From Tannerella sp. (GTDB taxonomy: Bacteria > Bacteroidota > Bacteroidia > Bacteroidales > Tannerellaceae): a stretch of DNA of 64,000 nucleotides. Location of the stretch: contig JAITVY010000035.1 of the NCBI GenBank assembly GCA_031285565.1, positions 186,001-250,000 of the forward strand, in the 5' to 3' direction. This document shows positions 35,250-44,586 of this stretch, piece after piece. The position numbers and the translations under genes are program-made. The number at the start of each line of letters is the position of its first letter. The first letter of the stretch is position 1. The notes below the pieces were generated by a model, which was not told where the DNA came from, did no database searches, and worked only from the letters and a program-made list of their open reading frames with translations.

Positions 35250-38200
35250 TCAATTATTTAGAAACTCCTTGGGCCAGATCATATTCTGGTTCATCCGGAT
35301 AGCATTCCTGAATTCTGCTTTCGCTTTTTCCTGGTCACCTTCGTACCAATAGACAAGTCCGTTAAGATAGTTAAGGTTAGCCAAACGTTCGGCGCGCGAA
35401 CCATCTTCTCCAAACTTGGAATATTCGTCAACAAGGGCAGGACTATTTATTTGTTTATCAACCTCTTCTTTCAAACCGGCTATCAGCTTATCCGCTTCGC
35501 CTGCCTGTCCGGTTTCACGCATAGCCAGCGCCCGGAAGAAAACATCTTCGGACACTGTCCGCCAGCGACGGCTCTGCGTTTTAGCCGTTGTCTCATAACA
35601 TTGTTGAGCCTTTCCCACATCTCCCATCTTTTTATAAGCTTCGCCCATATAATAGAAACCTTTTGGGCTATGTCCGCCACCGGCAGGACGTCCTACTTCA
35701 AGATTCTCCGGATACAAGTCGGCTAATTCAAATTCTTTGATAGCAGCTTCATACTTCTTATTGTTCAGCAATTTCATTCCTTTCAGCAAATGTGCATCAA
35801 CATAGACATTATGTACCTGTCCGCCGCCTTCCCATACATGAAAGTGCCGTTCGTCAAGTATCTTAAGTGCCTTATCATATGCGCCTGTTTCATTATATAA
35901 GGTAAGAAGACGGATCACTGCGTCATCATGTTTCAGTATTGTTTTCATATTCTTCTCCATAAATGAAAGACGCTCTTTTGCTGGTTTGCCTGACTGCTCA
36001 TAAAGCTGATCCAGTTCAAGGAAATAGCGCGGATCATTTTTATCCGTCTTAATCGCTTGTTCATAAGCTGTTATTGCTTTATTGAGATCGCCGGCACGGT
36101 TATAGCCAAACCCCAGGTTACGATAGGCTTGTGCAAACTGTGGATTCACAGATATAGCCTGTTCCCAACATGCAAGACCTTTATCTTTTTGTCCCAGATA
36201 ATAATACAGGTTGCCAAGGTAAAAAGCACCTTTACCATCAGAAGGATATTGTTGCAATGCAGTATTCAGAATATCGATCTCTTCAAGGCGGAACGGAAAA
36301 CAATAGGTCGATACCTGCTGAGACGCTTTATTAAACATATTCTTCGCCTGGTCATTGTTACCCAGTTTCAGATTATAGTAACCGCAATAATAATAAACCA
36401 GAGGTGATGTCGTATAAGGTTCGCCGAGACGAATGGCTTCATTCAACAAGTCTACTGCTTCCTTATATGCGCCGACATTACCATAATCTATGACCATCTC
36501 CAATAGTTCCTGTAATCGTATGATGCCTTTACCGCGTGAATCGTCGGCTTTATCCAGAAAAGAAGTTCCTTTTCCTGCCAGAAAGCTTTCTTCCGAAAGC
36601 GACCAGTAATCAAGCGGATCGATTTCCAACGCTTTCTTCAGGAGTTCTGTAGCTTCTTTAGCTTTATTCATCCTACGAAGAAGGTAAGCCTTAAATGTCA
36701 ACGCCTTCGTATCGTTTCCTCCCACATTCAACGATTCATTTATCATATCAAGAGCATTATCCGTATGACCCTGTATAGATGCTATTTCCGCCAGGGCAAA
36801 GAAAGAAGCATGCTGGAAAGTAGGATACCATGTTGCTTTCCAAAACTGGTCGGAAGCTTCTTTATATTTTCCCTTCATCTGGTAAATAACTCCTAAATAA
36901 TAATGTGGTTCGGGATCTTTTACTGTAGTATAATCTTTAGCCGAACGTTCCAGCGCTTTTTTCAGATGCTCTTCAGCCTTTTCCCATTCACCGCTACGGG
37001 CATAACGGATACCTACAACAGTATTTACCCTCGAATCCATCGGATCACGGCGTAATGCTTCGTTATAAAAATCCATCGGGTCGAGGCGGGCATTATGGAA
37101 TTGTTCGACACGTAAACCTGCAAAGTAAAGTTCTTCCACTGTTTCATACTCGCTGACGGGTTTTGTTCCCTCTACCACATCGGGAAGCGGTCTTTCTTCC
37201 GGCACGACAGGTTGATAAGCAACCAGTTCCTTACCGTTTGCATCTGTCAGTGTGACACGCAGGTCTTCATCTTTTATTTGCGGATTGATATCCACTTCTT
37301 TTGTAAAAGGCGTTGCCGGATCTATCTGGATAACCTGTTCGAAAAGCACTTCATCCCCCTTCGTAAGCGAAACCCGTGCGTTCGGGTATTTTGTCGTAGC
37401 ATTAAAGCCGATGAACACTTTTCCGGAAGATACCCGTTCAAGATTTACAGCCGCATCATCCGTTGCATTTTTTACGGAACGGATATCCCGGATACCATAC
37501 CACCTCTGGGTGAACTCACGCGTTTCGCCAGGACCGATCCAACTGTAATCAGGCTGGTTATCCGAATAAGCGCCCACCATCAGTTCGAGATAATGACCGT
37601 CTTTGTCGGAAAGCATCGTATTCCACATTTCCGCACTGGGGTTATTTCCCCAGAGGAAAAACTTCTTTCCGTTTACAACATGATGGTTTGCAACATGCAC
37701 GGTTCCGGCATGTTTTCCATGGTCATATCCCGCCAGAAAATCATCTTCATAATTCCAGGCAAAGATGGAACGCGAATTGCCGGTATAGTTTTTCCAACGG
37801 GAGAGGTCTACATCCTCGCCACTGCCGCGTACCGCTTCCCCATATTGCCAGCGCGTAAAATAAACTTTAGAATGATCTGTCCCAAACTGCGTGGAAGGTG
37901 GAAAAATAACTTCATAATCTTCGTTGCAATGTACCGAAACATTTGCCCAGTAGAGCATCGACTGGATAAAAGGCGTGCGGTTCATAATCCTTACTTTGGC
38001 TTCCACCCATGAACGTCCGGGATAGACAGTAACACCTACCGACCATTTGAAACGATGGCGGAACTCAGTCTCCCCGATCCAGATTGTTTTACTACCATCC
38101 GGATTTTCCTCTGTGCTCCAATCTATATCCATATAGCTCGAAGGACGGTGGTGATGCGGGAAGTTCCATTCCACTCCTCCTGACAACCAGGCGCCAAGCA

Positions 38201-38576
38201 TCCCAATAAGAGCCGGTTTAATACCTGTTTGTTTATAGAATATCTCATAGTTATTCGTCTTATCGGTAGCCGAGAGGATACGTCCCCCCATTTCAGGCAA
38301 GACACAGACATTCACATATTCATTATCCAAATAAAGAGCATTATAGTCTTTTTCCACTTTATTGTCGGTAAGAACATCATACAGGGGATAAGGATAAATA
38401 TGCCCCTGCGCTCCCTGATATACGCGTCCTGTAAAGAAAACAGGGTTAACATCCGGAGCGCCTATTTCATAGGTCGGCAGTGTGAGTGTTTTCTGTTCAA
38501 CCTTAACCGACTGGGCTAATAGAACCGGACCAGGCAATAAGAATAAAAATAACAGAATAAATTGATTTATTTTCAT
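35250..38576 (-). CDS. DUF5107-TPR exported protein
   Basis: 1108 aa with an SPI signal (LFLFLLPGPVLLAQS). Residues ~25-370 are a DUF5107 domain, a beta-sandwich of the galactose-mutarotase-like class (CVLPEMGGRILSATDKTNNYEIFYKQ, GGVEWNFPHHHRPSSY, RWYGIRDIRSV). From ~480 to the end there are about a dozen TPR units (DPMDSRVNTVVGIRYARSGEWEKAEEHLKKAL, PQFAQAYRNLGFGYNRAGDLNKAITAYEQAI). DUF5107-TPR proteins recur in PULs and are thought to bind or process glycans. It is the last gene of the PUL, 50 bp after the glycosidase gene. Catalytic activity is unproven. Confidence 0.88.
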   Translation of the reverse strand: MKINQFILLFLFLLPGPVLLAQSVKVEQKTLTLPTYEIGAPDVNPVFFTGRVYQGAQGHIYPYPLYDVLTDNKVEKDYNALYLDNEYVNVCVLPEMGGRILSATDKTNNYEIFYKQTGIKPALIGMLGAWLSGGVEWNFPHHHRPSSYMDIDWSTEENPDGSKTIWIGETEFRHRFKWSVGVTVYPGRSWVEAKVRIMNRTPFIQSMLYWANVSVHCNEDYEVIFPPSTQFGTDHSKVYFTRWQYGEAVRGSGEDVDLSRWKNYTGNSRSIFAWNYEDDFLAGYDHGKHAGTVHVANHHVVNGKKFFLWGNNPSAEMWNTMLSDKDGHYLELMVGAYSDNQPDYSWIGPGETREFTQRWYGIRDIRSVKNATDDAAVNLERVSSGKVFIGFNATTKYPNARVSLTKGDEVLFEQVIQIDPATPFTKEVDINPQIKDEDLRVTLTDANGKELVAYQPVVPEERPLPDVVEGTKPVSEYETVEELYFAGLRVEQFHNARLDPMDFYNEALRRDPMDSRVNTVVGIRYARSGEWEKAEEHLKKALERSAKDYTTVKDPEPHYYLGVIYQMKGKYKEASDQFWKATWYPTFQHASFFALAEIASIQGHTDNALDMINESLNVGGNDTKALTFKAYLLRRMNKAKEATELLKKALEIDPLDYWSLSEESFLAGKGTSFLDKADDSRGKGIIRLQELLEMVIDYGNVGAYKEAVDLLNEAIRLGEPYTTSPLVYYYCGYYNLKLGNNDQAKNMFNKASQQVSTYCFPFRLEEIDILNTALQQYPSDGKGAFYLGNLYYYLGQKDKGLACWEQAISVNPQFAQAYRNLGFGYNRAGDLNKAITAYEQAIKTDKNDPRYFLELDQLYEQSGKPAKERLSFMEKNMKTILKHDDAVIRLLTLYNETGAYDKALKILDERHFHVWEGGGQVHNVYVDAHLLKGMKLLNNKKYEAAIKEFELADLYPENLEVGRPAGGGHSPKGFYYMGEAYKKMGDVGKAQQCYETTAKTQSRRWRTVSEDVFFRALAMRETGQAGEADKLIAGLKEEVDKQINSPALVDEYSKFGEDGSRAERLANLNYLNGLVYWYEGDQEKAKAEFRNAIRMNQNMIWPKEFLNN

Positions 38577-38625
38577 ACTACATTTTATTTTTTATTTGAA
38601 AGTATAACTTGCGATACTTGAGTTA

Positions 38626-40770
38626 TTAATAATGAATCGGAGGTATATTCACCAGATTTGCTTTATAAGGCTCAACTTCTCCGGACGCCACTTTATAAAT
38701 ACGTTCGTTCGTCAAAGTCATTGCCTCCGTTAGTTCCGGATAAGGAAGATTGGCGGAAGTAACGACTCCTATATTATAGTTTTCACCATCGAAACGTCCG
38801 TAATAAGGTTGGTCTACCCATTGGAAATAATGCATACCAACAAGTTCGGGACGTGCAAATCCCTGTTCGATATAGTTACGGTATGCGGCTGCACGGTCTT
38901 CCTGGCTCAATACCCCTATAATGCCGGTAGCGGGTAAAGCACGGTCAACTGCCCCATGATGGAATTCACCAATCATAATGGGTTTGCCGCTGATACGCGC
39001 TATTTCTTCCGTGGGCGGCGGATTTATTCCATACCCATTGATTGAAAAGATATCAAATCTTTCGCCGGCTTTATATAAAAGATCAGAGCTTAACCACGCA
39101 TATCGCATCCCCAAATTAAGATGATTATTATCGACCTTTCCTACTTCATCGCAGGGTATATCTACATACATCTTCACCATAATGGTAGAAAATTCATAGA
39201 AATCCTTGTCTGCCGTTGCAGAAGGATACTCTTTAAATGTCATTGACTTAAGATTGTCGAAACCTTTCAGATCCAGTTCCCAGGCGTTATTAAACGCTGT
39301 TATATCCTGATTATACCGGGCAGATACCCACTTGATGAATTCGTCTTTCGTGACGGACTGTTGATTGGTAGCGAACATTTCATATGCCAGATTATGATAC
39401 CCGAATGCCCATTGAGGTTCATTCCGTAAGAAATAACCAACCATATAAGGATCATTCTTATAAGTTGTAAGCTGTCCGGCAAATTTTACTGAATTAGTCT
39501 GGTATTCCGTAGAGAAAACATCCGGGAAATCACGATATAACAATACTTCCGTAGAAGGGAAGGAATTCAGTTGAAGCACATACGGAATCTTACTTTCACG
39601 GGCAAACTCCAGGCTCGACCAGTTTCCAACCGTATTAAAGCGGAATTTTCGCATCAGCCCTTCGGTTGTCGAAGTCCATTTACCTTTCCATTCTTCCCCA
39701 TAGAGGCGAATAAGGTTCGTAATATAAAAATCCATACTTTGCCTGTTCCTATTCGTATTGAGAGCTTCGCCAAAGACCGGGTCTCCGGGTTCCGGCAACC
39801 AGTCAAACAAATCTTCTATGCCGTTTACAGGACCGGAAGATGCATGCGAAATGCAATCGACACCGGTACTCAAAAAAGCATATCCTTCCGGATCGACCAA
39901 CCACCAACGATTGCCGTCATGATGCGTACGGAAAAAACCGGTTGCCGCAAAGCGTTTCTCTGTCCATCCGCCGTACCGGCTCCAATCAGCCGGCATTTTG
40001 AGTTCATTTTCCAGCGCCTTGTTACGGGCAATCATATCTTCTTCTCCTTTCAGTTTGCCTGACCATTCCTTATCTTTCCATTGCCCCAGTTTATCTACAA
40101 TAGGCGTTTCTATCGGTGGATATGCTTCCGGAATGGAGTCGGTTACAGATATGGACGCAACCTCATATTCGGGTAAGAAGTAAGGGTCGTAATAAGGTCC
40201 GAAACGCAAAACAACCTTAATAATGTCATCCGGATCTAACCGGTTGCCACTGACTGTTCCTTTCAATTGGCGAGGCGAACGGGGGACGAAAAGGTTCTGG
40301 GCATCCAGATAGCTTAAAGGAAAAACGACCTGTGTCTTTAACCGGGGCAATATTCCCATTAAAGAAGATATCCAGGGTTGGTCCTCTTCCGTTCCGGAGA
40401 TTTCGCCACTTTGCAACACTATCTTTTCTGCTTTAAAATCTTTCATTTCTTTATAGAATTCAATATTGATTACACCACTGAATTCTTTCTTGCCGTATAT
40501 TTCAAAAACAAGATAATTGGCTTTAGTCCAATCCTGTTTATCACCTTTTTCCCATATAATAATCCCATTATGACCGTCTTCGGGAGAAATTTGCAATGTT
40601 TTCCCCTCAAAGACATTACTTTCGGCAACCGTTGTTTTCCCGGAATGCCGTGCTGCTATCTTATCCAGGTCGAAGGTTTGTACCTTCCCGTCATCTTGTG
40701 GAGAACAGGCTGTTATTAGCATTAACAATAAGCCTATCCCGATCCATATTTTCATTAGTATTTTATTCAC
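38626..40770 (-). CDS. Clan GH-A glycosidase lipoprotein, beta-agarase-like
   Basis: 714 aa, SPII signal (LLLMLITACSPQ, Cys22). Residues ~30-210 look like a carbohydrate-binding beta-sandwich; residues ~265-690 a TIM barrel beginning FAATGFFRTHHDGNRWWLVDPEGYAFLSTGVDC, a phrase shared with GH50-type beta-agarases. The acid/base is probably Glu451 in GYFLRNEPQW and the nucleophile Glu602 in IMIGEFHHG, the clan GH-A layout. Substrate is not agar by default; a beta-galactose-containing glycan is a reasonable guess. Expressed with the beta-helix and TPR-DUF5107 genes. Confidence 0.82.
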   Translation of the reverse strand: MNKILMKIWIGIGLLLMLITACSPQDDGKVQTFDLDKIAARHSGKTTVAESNVFEGKTLQISPEDGHNGIIIWEKGDKQDWTKANYLVFEIYGKKEFSGVINIEFYKEMKDFKAEKIVLQSGEISGTEEDQPWISSLMGILPRLKTQVVFPLSYLDAQNLFVPRSPRQLKGTVSGNRLDPDDIIKVVLRFGPYYDPYFLPEYEVASISVTDSIPEAYPPIETPIVDKLGQWKDKEWSGKLKGEEDMIARNKALENELKMPADWSRYGGWTEKRFAATGFFRTHHDGNRWWLVDPEGYAFLSTGVDCISHASSGPVNGIEDLFDWLPEPGDPVFGEALNTNRNRQSMDFYITNLIRLYGEEWKGKWTSTTEGLMRKFRFNTVGNWSSLEFARESKIPYVLQLNSFPSTEVLLYRDFPDVFSTEYQTNSVKFAGQLTTYKNDPYMVGYFLRNEPQWAFGYHNLAYEMFATNQQSVTKDEFIKWVSARYNQDITAFNNAWELDLKGFDNLKSMTFKEYPSATADKDFYEFSTIMVKMYVDIPCDEVGKVDNNHLNLGMRYAWLSSDLLYKAGERFDIFSINGYGINPPPTEEIARISGKPIMIGEFHHGAVDRALPATGIIGVLSQEDRAAAYRNYIEQGFARPELVGMHYFQWVDQPYYGRFDGENYNIGVVTSANLPYPELTEAMTLTNERIYKVASGEVEPYKANLVNIPPIHY

Positions 40771-40820
40771 TTCTTCTAAATTAAACGGTGTATAATACTA
40801 TTTACAATCTAAAATACATC

Positions 40821-42785
40821 CTATCTTCCGGACTGCATAGGCTCAACCAACGGTATTTCCCAGGTCTCACTCAATTCTCCTTCTTTCAGGTTTACCCGAA
40901 CCACAGAATTGAGTAATGTATTTTTATCAGCCTTCAATGTGAAGGTGAAAAGTCCCCTGTCTTTCACTTTATCCAACTGAATTGTAACAGGATTGTTTTT
41001 ACCTTCTTTATCGCTCCACACAAGCGTTCCGTTAATTTCTTTTTCAACAGGTTCTCGTAAACGAATCACGATTTTTCCATCTTCGGAAACGGGAATGGCT
41101 TTCGGAAACACCCATTTCGACCATGCTATACGTGATTGCCGTTTGTATTCTGCATTCAAAGTTTCCTCTCGCTGGACATCGGTAAATACTCCCGAGCCCA
41201 ATAATTCATAAGCTCCGATATCGACAGAGCCATCATTGACCGGATTACCGAAATAATCACGTTTGCTGTTTAAAGGCACGAATAATCCGGCATTTATACA
41301 GGGAGAGCCGCTTTGCAATTTATAGCCGTCGAGCGTACATATACCGTTTCCGCCTGTACCGGGAGCAACAAATAACGGATCGGCTACAATCCGCTTAGGA
41401 TCATCCGGCAATCCGTTTTTCCAGGGACCATAATAGCAATTATTGAGGAATAACGAACCCGGAGGTAAATCAGGTTTGGATACTTCATCAAAATGCCGAC
41501 CGATTACTTCTCCTGATGAGTAAACGGTTCTGAACCGCCCCTGCCCGGTTGCATAAAAGATATTATTATAAAACAAAGCGCCTAACTGGTTAATCGCTTC
41601 CGGTTCGCCACTCCCATGGTGATCAATATCAGCCGTACCATAGTCTACATAAAATATATTATTGTAGAAAACGTTCCTGTCTGTCAGGTCACATTGTAGC
41701 TGTACCAGATGTGTTCTATCGTTTTCACTGATATTGTATCGGGTTACATTCTCAAAAGTATTGTTCATTACCAGCATCAGACCATGATTGTTTTTACTGT
41801 AGTTATACTGCGCCGTACAACGTTTACAATAAAAATCAAAGTCATACGCATTCCCGTCACCGTTCTTTGGTTCACGACCCGTATCATAAACGGCGTTAAA
41901 CTGCATTATGGTCTCTTCCGTATTTTGTATCCATATAGCCGCGGTATGGGGCCACCAATCGTCGCCTCCGGGCAAATCGAGATAACCGGAACGCATACAG
42001 CTCCTTCGTACTTCATTATATTCAATTAAACCCTTATAAGGTCCGTTGACAAAGATGCCGTCGCCCCCAAGGTTATCCATGCTATTGCCACGCACCACAA
42101 TATCATGCTTTCCGCCCCAGATAACGATTCCGCATTTATCAAAACGTTCGATACGATTATTTTCTACCAGTACATTATCAAAGGTCGTTTTTATAAAAGC
42201 CCGCCTATCACGGCTGATACCATCTTCATACTGGCTTCTGACCAGAATGGCGGTACTATAATAACCGACGTATTCGCCGCGTCCGCCCAACTGTCCCCAA
42301 ATATCATGGATATAGTTATTCCGGATGACAATTCCTTCCATATGTTGCCCATCTCCCATCACAATAACGGCAATACCTTGCCTGCCTATTCCCGGTTCAT
42401 AAGGTTCACCACTGGTTATTTCCATATTACTGATCTCCCACCAGGATTGATTGAAGAGCCGGATTCCTGCACCTTCCGCCTTTCCTATGTTAATCACAGG
42501 CTTTGCTTTTCCTCCATAACTGGAAAGTATAATCGGTTTCCCTTCAGCTCCTGAACCTTTAAGTTTTAGCTGACCATACCATACACCTCCTGATTCGAAC
42601 AAAACCTGGTCGCCGGTTTGGAAAGTTATCTGGTTGACTTTATCCAGGCTTTTCCACGCAGTTTTTAAAGAGAGACCGTCGGCACTATCATTTCCGTTAG
42701 GAGAGATAAAATAGGTTTTCGACTGACCGCAAATTGAAATACTTACCAACAGGAAGATGGCTATAAATAGATTTCTCACTTTCAT
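40821..42785 (-). CDS. Right-handed beta-helix polysaccharide-active protein
   Basis: 654 aa, SPI-type signal (LFIAIFLLVSISICGQ). Residues ~22-90 have TYFISPNGNDSADGLSLKTAWKSLDKVNQ and GDQVLFESGGVWYGQLKLKGSG, the entry to a right-handed parallel beta-helix of the pectate-lyase superfamily; turns continue to ~530 (VIRNNYIHDIWGQLG, VLVENNRIERFDKCGIVIWGG, IEYNEVRRSC). A small C-terminal beta domain follows (~560-654). Such proteins in PULs are lyases (PL6-like) or hydrolases; the class is uncertain. Second enzyme gene after SusD, 36 bp from the glycosidase gene. Confidence 0.82.
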   Translation of the reverse strand: MKVRNLFIAIFLLVSISICGQSKTYFISPNGNDSADGLSLKTAWKSLDKVNQITFQTGDQVLFESGGVWYGQLKLKGSGAEGKPIILSSYGGKAKPVINIGKAEGAGIRLFNQSWWEISNMEITSGEPYEPGIGRQGIAVIVMGDGQHMEGIVIRNNYIHDIWGQLGGRGEYVGYYSTAILVRSQYEDGISRDRRAFIKTTFDNVLVENNRIERFDKCGIVIWGGKHDIVVRGNSMDNLGGDGIFVNGPYKGLIEYNEVRRSCMRSGYLDLPGGDDWWPHTAAIWIQNTEETIMQFNAVYDTGREPKNGDGNAYDFDFYCKRCTAQYNYSKNNHGLMLVMNNTFENVTRYNISENDRTHLVQLQCDLTDRNVFYNNIFYVDYGTADIDHHGSGEPEAINQLGALFYNNIFYATGQGRFRTVYSSGEVIGRHFDEVSKPDLPPGSLFLNNCYYGPWKNGLPDDPKRIVADPLFVAPGTGGNGICTLDGYKLQSGSPCINAGLFVPLNSKRDYFGNPVNDGSVDIGAYELLGSGVFTDVQREETLNAEYKRQSRIAWSKWVFPKAIPVSEDGKIVIRLREPVEKEINGTLVWSDKEGKNNPVTIQLDKVKDRGLFTFTLKADKNTLLNSVVRVNLKEGELSETWEIPLVEPMQSGR

Positions 42786-43037
42786 ATGATAATAATTAAT
42801 TTGTTACACTAAAGCCATATGAAACCCGCCTGAATATAATAGCTTGCAGATAGTAACAGACAGCAAGTAGTTGCCTTTCAGCTTCTCTACTTACTAAAAA
42901 CTGCGAACAACAGTCTGCTTTAAAAATTCAGGCGCTGCTTCATAAAGATTGATTTAAGAATACATGATTATGTAAATCAGTAGCTATAAAACATCCGGGT
43001 TATAAAAACAACCTCTTTAACTACTGTCTCATAGCAA

Positions 43038-44573
43038 TTAATATCCGGGATTCTGTTCCATCGTCCCGTTAGAGATCGTAATCTGAGCCAAAGGAATAGG
43101 TTGTAATTCGCTTTTCCCCTCAACAAAGTTGCGTCCTTTAAGGGAGTTATACTTTGTCGAATATGCCCGCATCACTTCACCCACGCGTCCCTGGCGTTTC
43201 AGATCCCAAAAACGCTGACCTTCACATGCCAATTCTACGCGGCGTTCATGCCAAATCAAGTTCCGCAAGACATCTTTGCCGGTTTCTGTCCTCTTCGGCA
43301 AAACATCAGGATCATCTGCATTCGACCGGGCGCGTGCTCTTACCTGTTCCAGAAACTCCAATGATTCAGCGGTTTTACCTAATTCATTGGCAGCTTCCGC
43401 CAGGTAAAGTAACACATCGGCATAGCGAATAAAAATAATATTCTTCGGACAGTCGCTCTGGTCAATTTGTGAACGCTGGTCATACGGTATGTACCATTTT
43501 TTAGGCTGCAATCCTGTGGAACTTGCTTTATTATAATGAATACGTCCGTCCCAAGAATCACCTTCGAAAATAATGGTGGCTGCCCTGCGGGGATCTCCCG
43601 GTTCATAGCTGTCTGCAAGATCCCATGTAGGACAATGCATAGACCATCCATTGTGCCATTTTTCAGTATCATCGGGATCGGCATCATGTTCATAAAATGA
43701 AAGGATAGACCCTTCATTATCATCAGACCAACCGGTACCGGAAATACTATGTTGAATTTCATAAATCGACTCAATACCATTCTCATGTTCGAGTGTAAAG
43801 GCATTCTCATATATAGACTCCAACTTATATTCTCCCGAATTAACAACTTTCATCAATACATCGTAAGCATCCTGATATTTACCTTGATAAATATAAACTT
43901 TCCCCAATAAGGAATTTGCGGCTCCACGTGTGGCTCTGCCAAGGTCGGCTCCTCCATATTCGCTTTTTTCAGGTAATAAGTCAGCCGCTTTCTTTAAGTC
44001 AGACTCCATCTGTGCCCATGTCTCTTCCATGGTTGCACGGGGCATATAATATTCTTCATAATTCAAAACATGGTCTATTACAGGTAGCCGTCCGTATTGA
44101 CGCGCAAGGAAGAAATAATAAAAAGCTCTCAGGAAACAAGCTTCACCAACAAATTGATTTCTTTTGGCTTCCGGTATGTCTTCATTACCCTGTATCCGCT
44201 CGATAGCCTGCGTAGTCCTGTTTATTCCTGAAAATCCGATATTCCACAACTGATTACTCACCCAGTTGTTAGGCTGTACATCAAAACTTTGCATAGCCTG
44301 GGCTACTGAACCCAACCATGAAAAAGCTTCGCTATTTTCATTGCCCAGATCCGTATCATCCGAACAATCATCGCCAATTATTAAAAATGGTCCTAATTGA
44401 AATGTCTCAGTCTGGGAAATTGCATAACAACCCATAATGGCGTCATTCGCTTCGGTTTCATTGGAATAATACGTTTCTGCAGACGACTCTACCAACGGAT
44501 TCTTATCCAGAAAGTCAGAACAACTACATAAAGAGATCAGGATAATCCATATAATTATATTATTTGTTTTCAT
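43038..44573 (-). CDS. SusD/RagB-family glycan-binding lipoprotein
   Basis: 511 aa, lipobox LCSC (Cys18) followed by DFLDKNPLVESSAETYYSNETEANDAIMGCY, the classic SusD start. The helical TPR-like core (GEACFLRAFYYFFLARQYGRLPVIDHVL, RGAANSLLGKVYIYQGKYQDAYDVL) and the C-terminal RVELACEGQRFWDLKRQGRVGEVM and LQPIPLAQITISNGTMEQNPGY are family hallmarks. It caps the SusC barrel on the outer membrane and holds the glycan. It starts 13 bp after the susC stop, so the pair is co-translated. Confidence 0.96.
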   Translation of the reverse strand: MKTNNIIIWIILISLCSCSDFLDKNPLVESSAETYYSNETEANDAIMGCYAISQTETFQLGPFLIIGDDCSDDTDLGNENSEAFSWLGSVAQAMQSFDVQPNNWVSNQLWNIGFSGINRTTQAIERIQGNEDIPEAKRNQFVGEACFLRAFYYFFLARQYGRLPVIDHVLNYEEYYMPRATMEETWAQMESDLKKAADLLPEKSEYGGADLGRATRGAANSLLGKVYIYQGKYQDAYDVLMKVVNSGEYKLESIYENAFTLEHENGIESIYEIQHSISGTGWSDDNEGSILSFYEHDADPDDTEKWHNGWSMHCPTWDLADSYEPGDPRRAATIIFEGDSWDGRIHYNKASSTGLQPKKWYIPYDQRSQIDQSDCPKNIIFIRYADVLLYLAEAANELGKTAESLEFLEQVRARARSNADDPDVLPKRTETGKDVLRNLIWHERRVELACEGQRFWDLKRQGRVGEVMRAYSTKYNSLKGRNFVEGKSELQPIPLAQITISNGTMEQNPGY

Positions 44574-44586
44574 ACTTATCCATTGT

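Noticed and set aside
37212..38012. A 266-residue plus-strand frame inside the DUF5107-TPR gene
   Set aside because: It is antisense to a clear domain and has a composition (Ile/Arg/Phe-rich, no domain) typical of a shadow frame.
42979..42999. Another copy of the AATCAGTAGC... phrase found near 10501 and 27286
   Set aside because: Only about ten bases match and the remainder differs, so it is not counted as part of the dispersed repeat.
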